Source: Procambarus clarkii
Taxonomy: Eukaryota > Arthropoda > Malacostraca > Decapoda > Cambaridae
Direction of reading: 5' to 3'
DNA length: 64,000 nt
NCBI RefSeq assembly: GCF_040958095.1
Contig: NC_091173.1
Location: forward strand, 11,903,112 to 11,967,111
Shown: in pieces, positions 36,501 through 46,931 of the stretch
How the letters are laid out: the number at the start of each line of letters is the position of its first letter
How positions within the stretch are numbered: position 1 is the first letter of the stretch
The notes under the pieces: model-generated
The model's input: the letters and a program-made list of their open reading frames with translations, nothing else
Database searches by the model: none
Told to the model about the DNA's origin: nothing
Translations under genes and position numbers: made by a program

Positions 36501-39272
36501 ATTCAATAAAAAAAAATTATGCAGGTTTATATTAATTTATGTTCCAACCTATTCTCACGCTGTGACAAACGTCCAGTTTAACCATGCACTGTAACTCTGC
36601 TCACACCTACACCTTAATAACATGAAGCACTACAATCGTCCTCTCAATACTGCCATCACCACGTCATTCAAGTTTTAATCAACATCAAAACTTAAAACCA
36701 GCTTTGCGCGCTGTAAGGCATATGTCCATATTTTTTATTTATATAGGAAATGCAACATTTGAAGGAGATTTTGTAACAGCGAGGGTGAACTGAACTGCCC
36801 TGGAGCAGTCTTCAATACAACTTTCAAGTCTATTACTGTATTGATCACATAATTCGCAGCCGCAACTCTCCAGCCATTAATTAGAGTTTCTCTCTAGCGT
36901 CCAGATGGCCAGAGTTACTTTGGTATCTGAATTCTTTACCTCAAATTCTTGCTAGCAAGAATTTTCACAACTTTGAATGCACTAGGCATCCTTTTACTAC
37001 AAGTCAAGCATCTTATTACTTACTTTTAAGGTAAGCAAGGTCTTCAACTTCCTCCACCCTTTGTAAACTGCCAAGAAACTGCCTCGATTCTCAACCCGAC
37101 GAAAGTTTACTTCTATCATTGGCACGTTACAAATGTTCTGGAATGTTTATTAAATTATTTTCCTTGTCAATAACATTCCTGAGGGGGGGGGGGGGAGGGG
37201 GGGGGGAGAAGGTAAGCACAATCTAGCATGTTTGAACCTGCTCTTAGTTTTGTTAACTCTTGGTAGTCTCTCGCCCCGTCTGCTATACTAAACTTTAACC
37301 GTTGTTGACTAGCCTTGGAATATTGGTAGCGTAAGTGATCCGTCGGTCGAGATACCGCAGAGAGTTTAGTGTTCAATGGATTATAAACTTAATAAAACTT
37401 AAAGTAGTCACCAGTAGGGAGACCTAAGCAGAGCTTCCATTTACCGTCTTTACGGTGGCCTTCAAGTTTTATTTATTGGGGATGGGACAGGGCAGTTTTG
37501 ACTGGTTGCAAAGCGAGCCACAAACCGAGCTGTTAAAATGCGAGGTCATTAATATAGTGGTCATACTTCCAAATTTACACAATTATTTCAGTTTCCTGTT
37601 GTCAGACTGGGAGCGTTGGTTGGGTGTTAGGTTTAAGACCTATTAACCTCTGGAGCCAGTTCAGTTAAACATCAACTGGCTCGCTGACAGGATAGGCGAG
37701 CACCATTCCTTTTAAGAAGAATTTCTAGCCCTAGCTAGCTTTACTCCATATAATGAATACCCTTTGACAATGCGACAGGAAACGGGACTTCCTATAGCGA
37801 CGTCGGTTACCAGGCAGCATAGGGGCCCTCTCCAGCTGCTGATTCACTAAACCTTCTAGAACAAGGGAGGAAGGGTCCATGACTCAGCCTAAGAGCCATT
37901 ACACACCGGAAATACAAGTGTCTGAATCCTCTATATATATATCCCATTAGAATCAGACTTATCCTTACCAAATTAAAACTTTGCTATAATTTTTGCCATA
38001 CAAGTAATTATGTATTTAATTAGAAATATTATATACTTGTTACAGTGTTTACCAAAAATGCATGGCCAGGGGCATGGCCAGATTGAGGGGCACATGACCG
38101 CTCGACGTGTAGGTCTTTATACCCGCTTCTAATTAATGCAACTTTTCTCCCTTTTCTTGTAGAAACAATCTTAAATTTCAGTAATTGTTAGGTTGACAGT
38201 TCACAAATTAAAAGAGGACTATAGAGAAGCAAATGATAAGTGATGTATACTTTAATAGTCCTGGAACAACTTAAAGTTTCTTGTATATTTAGATTTGTGT
38301 ATTCTATACATCTTTATAAGCTAAAATAATTACTATAATAGTTACCAACTATGAATTTCATTATTTGATAATTTATATGTCTACGAGAATGTATATTTGC
38401 GTGTCCAAGATTAGAGGCCATACGCTTGGGGGGGCTAGCCTCACCTAACTTTGTAGGGTGGATGGTGTGGGGTACGGGACGGACATAGGCTAGTCAGGGT
38501 CACCAGAATTAATGAAGGAACCGAGTTCCACAGTCACATACAGACCCCCATCACCGATTTTGGCACTCCCTAGCTACAACTGCCTAAATATTTTAAATTA
38601 AAAAAATCTTTTAACTATTATGCACTAAAATCAAAAAGTTAAAAATCTAATCACACTTTGCCCAAAACTGTCCAAAACAGACTATTCTCCCACAGTTTCT
38701 AAAGTATTTTTTAAGCCCTAACCCTTTCTCAGAGCCAATAGGTAACATTTTTTTTTTAAATATTTCATACCACTAGGCTCTTCCCACCAGTGGACCCGGA
38801 CCACACTCCAATGGGGCATTATATATTTATAGAGAAACGAGAAGCAGAAAGAGCCAGATCACCCGCACCCCCAGTGGGAAACACACTTATATACGCGCAC
38901 ACACACACATAAAAAAATGTATATATATATACATGTATACAAGAGAATGAAGCAGGGAGGATGTTTGAGGAAAGGGAAGGAGACATAGGATGTGGGAGGA
39001 GGGGGGGGTGGAATGTTTTTTGAGAGGGGATACAAGGAGAGACTGGTGGAGAGGTGGGAAAGATTGGAAAAGGGAGAGGGGAGAGATAAGAGAGGGGAAA
39101 AGGGAGAGGGGAGAGAGAAGAAAGGGGAATAGGGAAAAAGAGACCTGGGCGCAACCGGGTACTTCCCCCCACAAAGTATATTATATAACAATGCTTCTAG
39201 ACCTAGAAATTACTCACCAGACAAAGCTTTAGCACTCAACTCATAAAAGTTCTTGGCCACCGATGAAGCCAT
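30459..39272 (-). CDS. GPx: Selenocysteine glutathione peroxidase, GPx1/2-like, 5 coding exons
   Basis: Reduces hydrogen peroxide and organic peroxides with glutathione, in the cytosol (no signal or targeting peptide). Coding exons, in order: 39272-39218, 33237-33068, 32007-31879, 31623-31472, 30522-30459. All introns are GT-AG with phases 1, 0, 0, 2, giving 189 residues. The product starts [19 protein letters not shown]. The catalytic motif is ASLUGTTTQDF, with U41 encoded by TGA. The tetrad is complete: U41, Q75 (FPCNQFGHQ), W153 and N154 (AWNFEKF). The oligomerisation loop ([20 protein letters not shown]) that GPx4-type enzymes lack is present, so it belongs with GPx1/GPx2. A SECIS-like hairpin and AATAAA follow. 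Intron 1 is 5980 bp and holds repeats. The start is the first ATG of exon 1. A second possible promoter within intron 1 would start at Met21. Confidence 0.96.
30684..30805 (-). mobile_element. Short A-tailed repeat, copy 2 (SINE-like), in GPx intron 4
   Basis: Nearly identical to 9555-9675, same orientation, with the A-run at its minus-strand 3' end. Confidence 0.75.
31472..31623 (-). CDS. GPx: GPx coding exon 4
   Basis: Residues 119-168 plus two bases of codon 169: [12 protein letters not shown], then the oligomerisation loop and [12 protein letters not shown]. Acceptor TTTTGCAG, donor AAAAG|GTTGGT. Confidence 0.95.
31879..32007 (-). CDS. GPx: GPx coding exon 3
   Basis: Residues 76-118, [18 protein letters not shown] to TADPIFK, phase 0 at both ends. 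Acceptor TTCTTCACAG, donor TTCAAG|GTTGGT (non-consensus after GT). Confidence 0.95.
32262..32430 (+). mobile_element. Retroposon 3' end with (AAATAAAT) tail, in GPx intron 2
   Basis: TAGAATTTACCTACTTAAAA, TTAAGGACCTGCCCGAA and ATTCTCACAAACCCAATGTA match 48420-48600 in inverse orientation. Both end in an AAATAAAT-type tail, as on some LINE 3' ends. Confidence 0.7.
33068..33237 (-). CDS. GPx: GPx coding exon 2 with the selenocysteine codon
   Basis: Completes Gly19, then residues 20-75 from [11 protein letters not shown] to CNQFGHQ. Acceptor TTCTTCAG, donor CACCAG|GTGAGC. It contains the in-frame TGA at 33170-33172, so a naive translation breaks here. Confidence 0.96.
33170..33172 (-). other. 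GPx: UGA selenocysteine codon
   Basis: TGA between TCTCTC and GGCACG, at the position of the catalytic residue in ASL-U-GTT. The frame continues with conserved GPx sequence for another 148 residues across four exons, so it is recoded and not a disabling stop. Confidence 0.95.
34106..34330 (-). other. GPx: Candidate alternative first exon of GPx
   Basis: The minus strand has TTTTCCACAG|GTGAGTATT, a near-perfect donor, preceded by GC-rich sequence with CpGs and a 26-bp duplication (34201-34262). Splicing to exon 2 would be out of frame from the ATG at about 34121, but exon 2 has its own in-frame ATG (Met21, context GTGAGATGG). The product would be 169 residues with the whole catalytic core. 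The exon's 5' limit is not determined. Confidence 0.4.
34905..35065 (+). repeat. Dispersed repeat, copy 1 (GTCCTCCTGAGGTTT type)
   Basis: CCGTCCTCCTGAGGTTTTCC, CTACCAGAGGTTAAAAA, GGACAGTAAGTCAATTTCGC and TTCTGGTACGACGATTTCTGG align in order with 51882-52050. Class unknown. Confidence 0.65.
35537..35578. repeat. (TGCC)n(TGCT)n microsatellite
   Basis: Four-base units GCCT, then GCTT, about ten in all. Confidence 0.9.
35735..36240 (-). mobile_element. LINE reverse-transcriptase C-terminal region (CR1/L2-like)
   Basis: The minus strand reads [57 protein letters not shown] and [19 protein letters not shown] with a largely intact frame, then a frameshift near the end and the 3' tail ACACTTAGGTAATTAC. 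Same family as 55460-55797. 5'-truncated. Confidence 0.9.
38385..39185 (+). mobile_element. Dispersed element (GGCTAGCCTCACC...CCGGGTACTTCC), long copy
   Basis: Starts near GTCTACGAGAATGTATATT and includes GGGGGGCTAGCCTCACCTAA, a GGGAGAGGGGAGAG purine-rich part and an end GACCTGGGCGCAACCGGGTA. A shorter copy is at 50770-51165 in the same orientation. It ends about 35 bp from GPx exon 1. Non-autonomous; class unknown. Confidence 0.65.
39218..39272 (-). CDS. GPx: GPx coding exon 1
   Basis: Residues 1-18 and the first base of codon 19; donor TCTG|GTGAGT. The ATG context is CACTATGGC. A dispersed repeat ends about 35 bp inside the following intron. Confidence 0.93.
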
Positions 39273-39339
39273 AGTGCTGGTTAAGGGTAATTTATGTCGA
39301 TTATCTTCTAAATAACCAGTCGAGGGCGGAGAGCGAGCA

Positions 39340-39374
39340 GCGACTCACCCCAACGGTGTCCAGGATACGACTGA
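39340..39374 (-). promoter_or_regulatory. GPx: Predicted GPx core promoter: Inr plus DPE
   Basis: The minus strand has TCAGTC (39374-39369), matching the arthropod initiator TCAKTY. With A at 39372 as +1, AGTCGC falls at +28 to +33 and matches five of six DPE positions (RGWYVT) at the required spacing. It would give a 100-nt 5' UTR. There is no TATA box. Confidence 0.55.
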
Positions 39375-39419
39375 GAGCAAGACAGGCGGCCGGCTATGAA
39401 GTCGCTAGAACCACATGAA

Positions 39420-41090
39420 TGTTGGAGGGAGGAATTATATTTTTTGGGGGAGTTTATTTGCAGTATCCAAGCCTCCTGTTAAAATACTTTGACAGGTTTT
39501 GGCTATTGCAGATAGTTTAATTTCATATTATATAGTTTGATAAGTTTTGGAATTAGTTTTATATTACTTTTTAGGAACAATAGTTTTTTGGGAATACAAG
39601 TTTGGTATCAGTTCCACCTACCTGGTGTAAGGCTCATGGACTAGCTTGAGCTTAGGTAAGCTATTGTACTGGGGGCTTAATTATTTACTGTTATATTTAG
39701 ATTATTTGGAGAACATAATACTACACAACGAAATTAATATTAGCATGCAGAAAGATACATAACTAAAATCAATACAAGCCAGAAGGGGACTCTGATATAA
39801 CTATGATATCCCAAACGAGTCTTCAGTGAAGATGAAACATTCTTTCATTGCTATGACGCAATCGGCACGCCATAGCCTGTTGCGTGCAGGAAATGCGTAT
39901 AGACTTGTTCATTCATAAAATGTTCTATTTCAAGAGTTATATATTTACAGTAAATCATTATACATTAGTGGAAGGTCTTATCGCTAATACATAATTGTTT
40001 GAGCAATGGAGATATTACAAAGTCATAGGGGAGCTGCTGTTTATTATTAGTCTTCACAATACACTACTTGTTTCTTAAATCTCATATGTCGTTTATCTAC
40101 TGGAAGCGAAATATGGATACAGTGCAAGGATTTCAGGTATTTTATCCTTAGTAATAAGATAGGTTGCCATATCATGCAGCGTGAGCTTAGATTTATCTCG
40201 ATTTGGCGCCTGTTTTTGTTTTTTGAGCCGCACGGCCTTGGGAACATTCCCCCATACTCTAAAACTAACTGAACAAATCCACAAGGGACGTGACGAGGAT
40301 TCGAACCTGCGTCCGAGAGCATCCCAGACGCTGCCTTAATTTTGTTCATTTGATGCATCACGTAATTGTGATTTCTGTGTGTATAACTAACTTCCTGCCG
40401 GAAACATTTACAAGTTAAATTGTTTAACATAAAACACTTGCTTACAGCAACAATGCCGAGCCCTCAATATAGATATTTACAGTGGATTTACAAACCCCTT
40501 ACGAGTTTCTAATGCATTCAAATGGTTACATAGAGGTTAGTCATAGTGTCTAATAAATATATTTGTGAAATAATCGAGTAGGGTCCAAGTCCTGAGAAAA
40601 TTGTCACGACTTTATATCATCGCTACTCTCTAAGTAAACCCAGCCAAACGCAACCCAACCCAATCCAACTTAACACAACTAAAAAGAGATAAAAATTTTG
40701 TTTTATAAACAGAATATACAGTGTGTGAGGTCCTATATTTTAGCCCGGTTCTGGTCTTCGGTCTTACTGGAAATAGTCAGCTCAGAGCCTGATCGAGCCC
40801 TGCCAATATTTACACAGCCATGTGGACAGTTTACAATGGCTGTCAACATCGCACGGAGGAATGAAGTGATTTTCCGATAGTTTCAACCTGGTTGTTTGAC
40901 TCTTGAATGTTTCAGGTCAGAGGTTTGATTTTAGGTGTTTCAGCACTGATGTTTTTACTTCAATAATCCAGTCTTGATGTTTAAACCTGGATACTTCTAC
41001 CCTAGCAAGTTGAAGTGAATATCTGCGCCCAGCAATGAGACGAGTGCTGTCGGGTGTTGGGTGCATGTAGGTCCCACCACTCCCCCAGCA
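39420..41090. other. Upstream region of GPx, one SINE
   Basis: AT-rich, no exon seen. Contains the SINE at 40271-40384. 40580-40690 has a loose CAACCCAACC repetition. Confidence 0.5.
40271..40384 (-). mobile_element. tRNA-derived SINE (family B), near full length
   Basis: The minus strand has head TAAGGCAGCGTCTGGGATGC, B box GGTTCGAATCC and tail CCCTTGTGGATTTGTTC. GATGCATCA sequences lie at its 5' side and recur in the tail of the 28793 copy. Confidence 0.75.
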
Positions 41091-41094
41091 CTTT

Positions 41095-41190
41095 TAAACA
41101 GTTGCTGGTTGAGTGGTTACACCACTGGAGTGCCGGGGTCATGGAGACCCACCATGGCTGTCCGGGTTCGATTCCTTCAAGGGGTCAAGA
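41095..41190 (+). mobile_element. tRNA-like SINE head
   Basis: GTTGAGTGGTTACACCACTG (A-box side) and CCGGGTTCGATTCC (B box). The arms do not pair as in a functional tRNA. Confidence 0.45.
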
Positions 41191-41479
41191 ATTTTCGTAT
41201 GTATTAGTAATTGAGATACTAATTTCGTCGTATATATATTGCAGATTTATGACATTGTAAAGACATAAGTACATTGCATGACATACAGGTAAATAATTGA
41301 GAATATAAGCCTCGGGCAAGTTTTATATCAATTGCATGAAGCACTTGGACATTGTTTAGCAATTGTTATAAGCTCTAAATCCGCTCTCTGCTTCTTATAC
41401 AACTCCCCGCTATTCCTCCTGCTTCCTGCATGACTTCACGTATTGTCTCTACATGACGTCCAAGCGCGATAAATTTCGG

Positions 41480-41503
41480 GGAGAGAGAGAGAGAGAGAGA
41501 GAA

Positions 41504-41547
<44 letters not shown>
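41480..41547. repeat. (GA)n(GACA)n microsatellite
   Basis: Short GA tract changing to about twelve GACA units. Confidence 0.95.
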
Positions 41548-41548
<1 letters not shown>

Positions 41549-41856
41549 TGGAAGGGAGGGTGTGTGTGTTGGTGGATTATATAAAAAAAAGAGACGGATT
41601 GCCTTTAAATTTCCCTTCGTCTAGAAAATTGCAGTTTCCAGATACAAAAACCTTCTCCATTGCGTGACAATCTTTCCCACTGTTGTTGTTGGTGCTTTCC
41701 TCCCTCGCTATAGTGACTCACCAGCGTATAGCCACACCCGAGTGTATAACCATACACTGGTGTATTGCCACACTCCCATGGACGGCTACGGAATGTGGTT
41801 CTCCACTGAGTTTAAAACACAAGTTATTAGCTGTTTTATGTCCTATCCGGCGAGCG

Positions 41857-41922
41857 GAGGTGACGTCACGCTGAAGGGGAGGTGACGTCACGCTGAAGGG
41901 GAGGTGACGTCACGCTGAAGGG
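41857..41922. repeat. 22-bp repeat, three copies, each with a CRE palindrome
   Basis: The unit is GAGGTGACGTCACGCTGAAG plus GG. Each carries TGACGTCA, the full CREB/ATF consensus (41861, 41883, 41905). A fourth TGACGTCA is at 41984. More GACGTC half-matches lie at about 41454, 42031 and 42080. Confidence 0.9.
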
Positions 41923-42104
41923 GAAGACGTACACTTGTTCACGCATATGTATGAATTAAATGTGTGATTCACACACTTGGGTCTGACGTCAGCCTGAGTT
42001 AAGGCGTGCCATTCCAACAAACATGAAGCTGACGTCTACTAAACGTACCGGATTTCCTACCAAACGTTCAATATTTTCGACGTCACATTGTTTCAGTTAC
42101 ATCT

Positions 42105-42208
<104 letters not shown>

Positions 42209-42214
42209 AATCTC

Positions 42215-42700
42215 GGGTAATATATGGTCGACAACATGGCTTTAGAAAAGATCATTCTGCTACTGATCTCTCCTCTTCTGGTCCAAATCTCTCCACTAAG
42301 TGGCACCAGTCACTCGCCCAGTGACTGATAGCAACACAGTTGCTCCAAGAGCAACAGTGTTGTTGCACTGGACATTGCAGGCGTCATTGATCGGGTATGA
42401 CACTCTGGATTCCTAGCAAAACGTCAAGCATTAGGTACCTCAGGCTCCATTTTACAGCTAATAAAGGACTACCTTCAAGAGCGGACTCTAAGAGTGGTCA
42501 TGAATGAGGTATAACCGGAGAGGTATACTCAATTGGTGCCAGTATACCAGAGGGAAATGTACTTGGACCTTTGTTATAGAATGTCTACTACAATCATCTG
42601 TTACACCTCACTCCTGGAGCTCAGGCCTATGTTGATGAGTGTACGCCAACCTTCACATATGGACAAGAAGAAATACCAACTGCTACGACGGTCATTAATG
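42215..42700 (+). mobile_element. LINE reverse-transcriptase core fragment
   Basis: [15 protein letters not shown], then VALDIAGVID, HSGFLAKRQALGTSGSIL, LIKDYLQERTLRVVMNEV and a PQGSVLGP-like region, the motif order of LINE reverse transcriptases. Several stops and frame changes. A different family from the CR1/L2-like tails elsewhere. Confidence 0.85.
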
Positions 42701-42719
42701 GACTTTGTCCTATGTTTAT

Positions 42720-44440
42720 AAGGACGGGTTGGATGACGTATATATTTACTTCAGCCAGTCCTCCAAACAAAGACCCAAAAGTTATTCCATGCACCCGCCA
42801 AACCCCCCTATTTATGAATGAAAAACTGTTTTAACACGACTCACAACTGCTGACGTTCGAACATATCCGGAACAAGTGTTTCACTGACGAATTTTGTTCG
42901 AATCACAACGCTATAAATGCTTCACCCACGTACTACAAATACAAATAATCGCCAACAGAACCTAAACACCTAACCTAACCTAACCTATGCCTATATATGC
43001 ACAATATGCTAATATATTATAATATTAATTTATACTTGAGAAAATTCCCGTTTTGAATGAACAGCATGTTAAAATTTATAAATGCGTCTGTGGGGTCGAC
43101 CCCTGGATGGAATGGACTTGAGTCGAGGACGAGATTGATTTACTTTTATCGAGCAGTGCTTTGTTTACAGCCTCTGCTCGAGTCGTACCTCTATAATTGC
43201 TTCATCCACGTACTGCAAATACCAATAATGGCCAACAGAACCAAACCTAACCTAGGCCTATCTATTCAGCACATTCCAGCACGTAATATTATTACTATAT
43301 ATTTTAGAATACATTTTGAATACACACTACGTTAAAATACGTCTCAACTAGGGTGCCGCCTGGCCCAGCCTATCCTGAGGACAAGCCGCAGCCAAACGCA
43401 AATAATTGACAACAAATTCTAAACGCCTAATCTAACCTACACCTAAATATGTAAATATATGATAGTGTTAATTTATATATTTATCTTTATGATGGGCTGA
43501 ATTATTTTTAAAACTAAATAATATAATAATGTCAGCTCTGTGGGTTTTTTCTGTTACGAAACATTCAGTATTGAAACAATTAAAACTACCATTTTACTTA
43601 CATTACAAATTAGCTGTTTGCAAAGAATTTTGTTTTGTTGATCATAATGATATAATGGCAAAATATTTATATTGATTTAGTTAGAAATAATTAAAAAAAA
43701 AAGTTTAATATCAAACGTCGTATTTAGAATCATGTTGCCTCCACCTACTAATGTCAATTGTTATATATATATTTATTTTTTGAGGCTTGAGAAAAATGAA
43801 GGGCAGAACGTTATACAAATTAAATAATGAACTTTTATTATGCATACTATTAAACTGCATATTTGTTAAATTATTCAAATAATAATAATAATAAATTTAG
43901 CAACAAGCGAATACTGCAAAAATAAATTCCTCGTATGTTATGTTCCAATATTTAACCCCCTCTCCCCCCCCCCCGCCAAACAAAATACCGCATTTTCCAC
44001 CAAATTTAACTGAAAACTTGTACACACACACTAATTTCCCACAAGTATCTGTGTGATTACACGTAAAACATTAATATAATAATAATAATAATAACTAACA
44101 AAGATTTAGATGCTTGCTTTAGTACAGAAGAATTAGAGTTTTCCAAAGACAATGGTGCTCCCCGGGGTCCACTCGCCCCTCAGTACCCACTCTGAGGCGC
44201 GGACGGACCGGGGCGCTAAAGTTTACTCTGGCTGTTAAAACCAGTTTAAAAAAAGCTATTTTCATGGCTCCTGCATAAAAAAAAACTAAAGTGATACGTC
44301 ATTAGTGAGTCTTCGTGTGGCAGAAATATAAGAACACTCGCTATCGCACCAAAATTACATGAAACAAATCGAAAAATAATAATCGTGTGACGCTAGGCTG
44401 TATGTGGTTAGGAAATTGGTGTAAAAATGGTCTCCTTTTC
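42720..44440. other. AT-rich non-coding stretch with internal repetition
   Basis: Three related segments at about 42900-43000, 43180-43260 and 43380-43450 share CAAATAATxxCCAACAGAACC and a CTAACCTAACC motif. 44157-44220 is a short GC-rich island of unknown meaning. Confidence 0.5.
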
Positions 44441-44627
44441 CCTGCAGTTTGGGAGACATTGATAGACACATTGCGGTAGATAAGACGACCCCAGACTGTG
44501 GCTCTGTGGCACGGAGAATTACGATATTACGCATGTTTCCTTCAGTCTATCGAGTACCCATGATTCCCCCAGGGGGAATTACGCATGATTCTCCCCCCCC
44601 CCCACGTCAACAGTTATGGGTGACGAC

Positions 44628-44950
44628 CATCCCCCCCACGTCATCAACCATGGATGGTGACCATCCACCCCACGTCATCAACCATGGGTGGCGACCATCC
44701 ACCCCACGTCATCAACCATGGGTGGCGACCATCCCCCCCACGTCATCAACCATGGATGGTGACCATCCACCCCACGTCATCAACCATGGGTGGCGACCAT
44801 CCACCCCACGTCATCAACCATGGATAGTGACCAACCACCCCACGTCATCAACCATGGATGGTGACCAACCACCCCACGTCATCAACCATGGATGGTGACC
44901 AACCACCCCACGTCATCAACCATGGGTGGCGACCATCCACCCCACGTCAA
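44628..44950. repeat. 34-bp minisatellite, about 10 copies
   Basis: The unit contains CCACCCCACGTCATCAACCA and then TGGGTGGCGACCAT or TGGATGGTGACCAT. Two interleaved subtypes. Confidence 0.95.
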
Positions 44951-45451
44951 CACTCCTTGGCCTTCAGCGCCATGTCAAGCAGGTATTATTCAAATTTTGT
45001 CACTTTACAAAATATTTTATTTACCTTTTTAATTGTCAGGTTATCCTTGTAAGCTTTACAAAATCAGTAAACCGTATTCACTGTTAACGTAACTGAAAGT
45101 TAGAACGTACTCGAGACGCTGGCAACCGTAACAAGGGCCTTCGGTGGTTCCCCCTGTTAACCACTAAAGCCAACCTAGCCTCCTAAAATTGATAGTACCT
45201 ACAGGATCGAACGTTTGAACTAGACTGTTGTTCCCTACTAAAGGTACACGTCCTGTACTTGCGGAGTGCTAAAGGGTACCTAAACACTTACCGTGTGGAT
45301 GATTGACATGACGGTAAATCCTCGCTATACTTAAAAAACAAATAAAAAGTACTTAAAAAAACGGTTGGTATACTCTCTAAAATCAGATATTATGTTCCAA
45401 ACTCTGCTCTCCTCTCATTATACTACGCGCTAATCTATCCCTATTAAGATT

Positions 45452-45637
45452 GCAGGCGAGGAGTCGCAATAACGTGGCTGAAATATGTTGAGCAAACCAC
45501 ACACTAGAAATAGAAAGTGAAGGGACGACGACGTTTCGGTCCGTCCTGGATCATATTCACATTCGACTTGAGAATGGTCCAGGACGGACCGAAACGTCGT
45601 CGTCCCTTCACTTTCTAGTGTGTGGTTTGGTCAGCAC
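45452..45637. mobile_element. Long fold-back element, copy 2
   Basis: Same palindromic arms as 14342-14544 (GACGACGTTTCGGTCCGTCC and complement), with the left arm partly decayed at its tip. TTAAGATT at 45444-45451 precedes it and TTAAGATT at 46532-46539 is its other target-site copy, now displaced by a later insertion. Confidence 0.85.
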
Positions 45638-45641
45638 TTAA

Positions 45642-46531
45642 CACTTTTGCTCACCCCGCGCGCCACCCCTCGACAGGGCGATATGGGCCCCAGCGTGTCA
45701 CTGAAGCGCGCGTTAATTCCGAAAAGTGTATACTCTCTTCAACTTTGTCACCTCAATTCTCCTTCTACGAGAATAAATTTGGTATCATTGTGTTCGCAAT
45801 AAAATTCTCTACAGCACTAAATGCATATAAACTCCAAAAGCCCGGCTAATTACCCGCAGCAAACAGAGAAAGTGCGAACGAGTTACCCGGGAGCGCGCAA
45901 ACGGGATAAAATGTTTTCACTATTTTCACTCTGGTCACCTCAATTTTTGTCCTAGGTCTTTCATTTTGGTCTCAATGGGTTCGTAATAAAATTCTCTAGA
46001 GGAACATTAGCATATAAAAAAAAACACCTGGTCACGCTCCAACCGCCGACGAGTTGAAGACGGGCCACACGTTAGCCGTGAGTGAGCGCTCAGAGGCCTT
46101 CCTACTACACTCCCAATTCCCACCCTTTTCAAGCCTTTCTTTCGCAATTTTCTTCCTGGAAGGGCCTTGTTCATGATTACTATCCATCGTGGAGTAAGCG
46201 TAGATAGTTTCTAAAGCCGCAGTAAGAAATATAGCCACGGAAAATAGCCGAAATGTTCACACGTTTGAGATGCGAGGGGAGACGACATTGGTCACAACAG
46301 TGGAGCAAAGACAATGGGCCCACGGCGTGTGCCAAGCCGCCTGAGGGCCACGAGGCTCAACAAAGGAAATGGGAAGACATCGGCGCACATTTTAAAACCA
46401 GTCCCCAAAAAATCGGATACAAACCTGATTTTTGGCGAATTTTTAAAGTGGATGACGCAATGCTGCGTCATCCCCGGCATTACCGCCAGTAAACGGATGA
46501 CGCAATGCTGCGTCATCCCCGAGCGAAAGTG
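45642..46531. mobile_element. piggyBac-like non-autonomous element, 890 bp
   Basis: Bounded by TTAA at 45638-45641 and 46532-46535, the target duplicated by piggyBac transposases. Terminal inverted repeats are CACTTTTGCTC and, on the other strand, CACTTTCGCTC. Two subterminal hairpins of GATGACGCA-ATGC-TGCGTCATC lie at 46451-46472 and 46496-46517. An internal segment of about 190 bp occurs twice (near 45730 and 45920). No transposase is encoded. A minus-strand frame near 46186 starting MDSNHEQGPSRKKIAKER could be a remnant but is unproven. Confidence 0.75.
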
Positions 46532-46931
46532 TTAAGATTCTCTCTAGCGTAGACTTGAACATTATTTCCGCGGCATAAACCGGGTCTTTGTGTTCAGAGT
46601 AGTACGGTACAGTGATATTTGCAAACATTTCTTGTTCGGGTTGCGATAAATGCTAATTTAACAAAGGCTTTAACCACTGTGCTTCTAATATATATATCTA
46701 GCATTGACTAGCTTAGATTTGTTCGGGTTTGGTGCCTTCTTTTGTTGTTAACAAAATTTAATAAATTTCACTGATTTCATTGAAGATAAAAACACAGCAT
46801 AGCGTAAAATGAAACAATAAATAACAAAATAGTGAAAATATAGAATTTTTTAAGAGCGATTAGCAAGCATAACATGAAAACATAAGAGTGCTATTGGTCC
46901 AAAGAAGACGTGCTCTATTTACCCCAAACTG

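Larger units (their letters stand above)
33238..39217. other. GPx: GPx intron 1, 5980 bp
   Basis: It holds a candidate alternative first exon near 34106, a dispersed repeat at 34905, a (TGCC/TGCT)n tract at 35537-35578, a LINE remnant at 35735-36240 and a dispersed element at 38385-39185. 36300-38380 shows nothing I recognise beyond G-runs near 37182-37207. Confidence 0.85.

Noticed and set aside
42960-42985. Telomere-type (CCTAA)n sequence, also at 62977
   Set aside because: Only three or four units in AT-rich DNA; too short to claim an interstitial telomere.
44449-44898. 149-residue plus-strand frame with an acceptor-like CCCTGCAG before it
   Set aside because: Two thirds of it is the 34-bp minisatellite; the leading 45 residues have no donor or recognisable domain.
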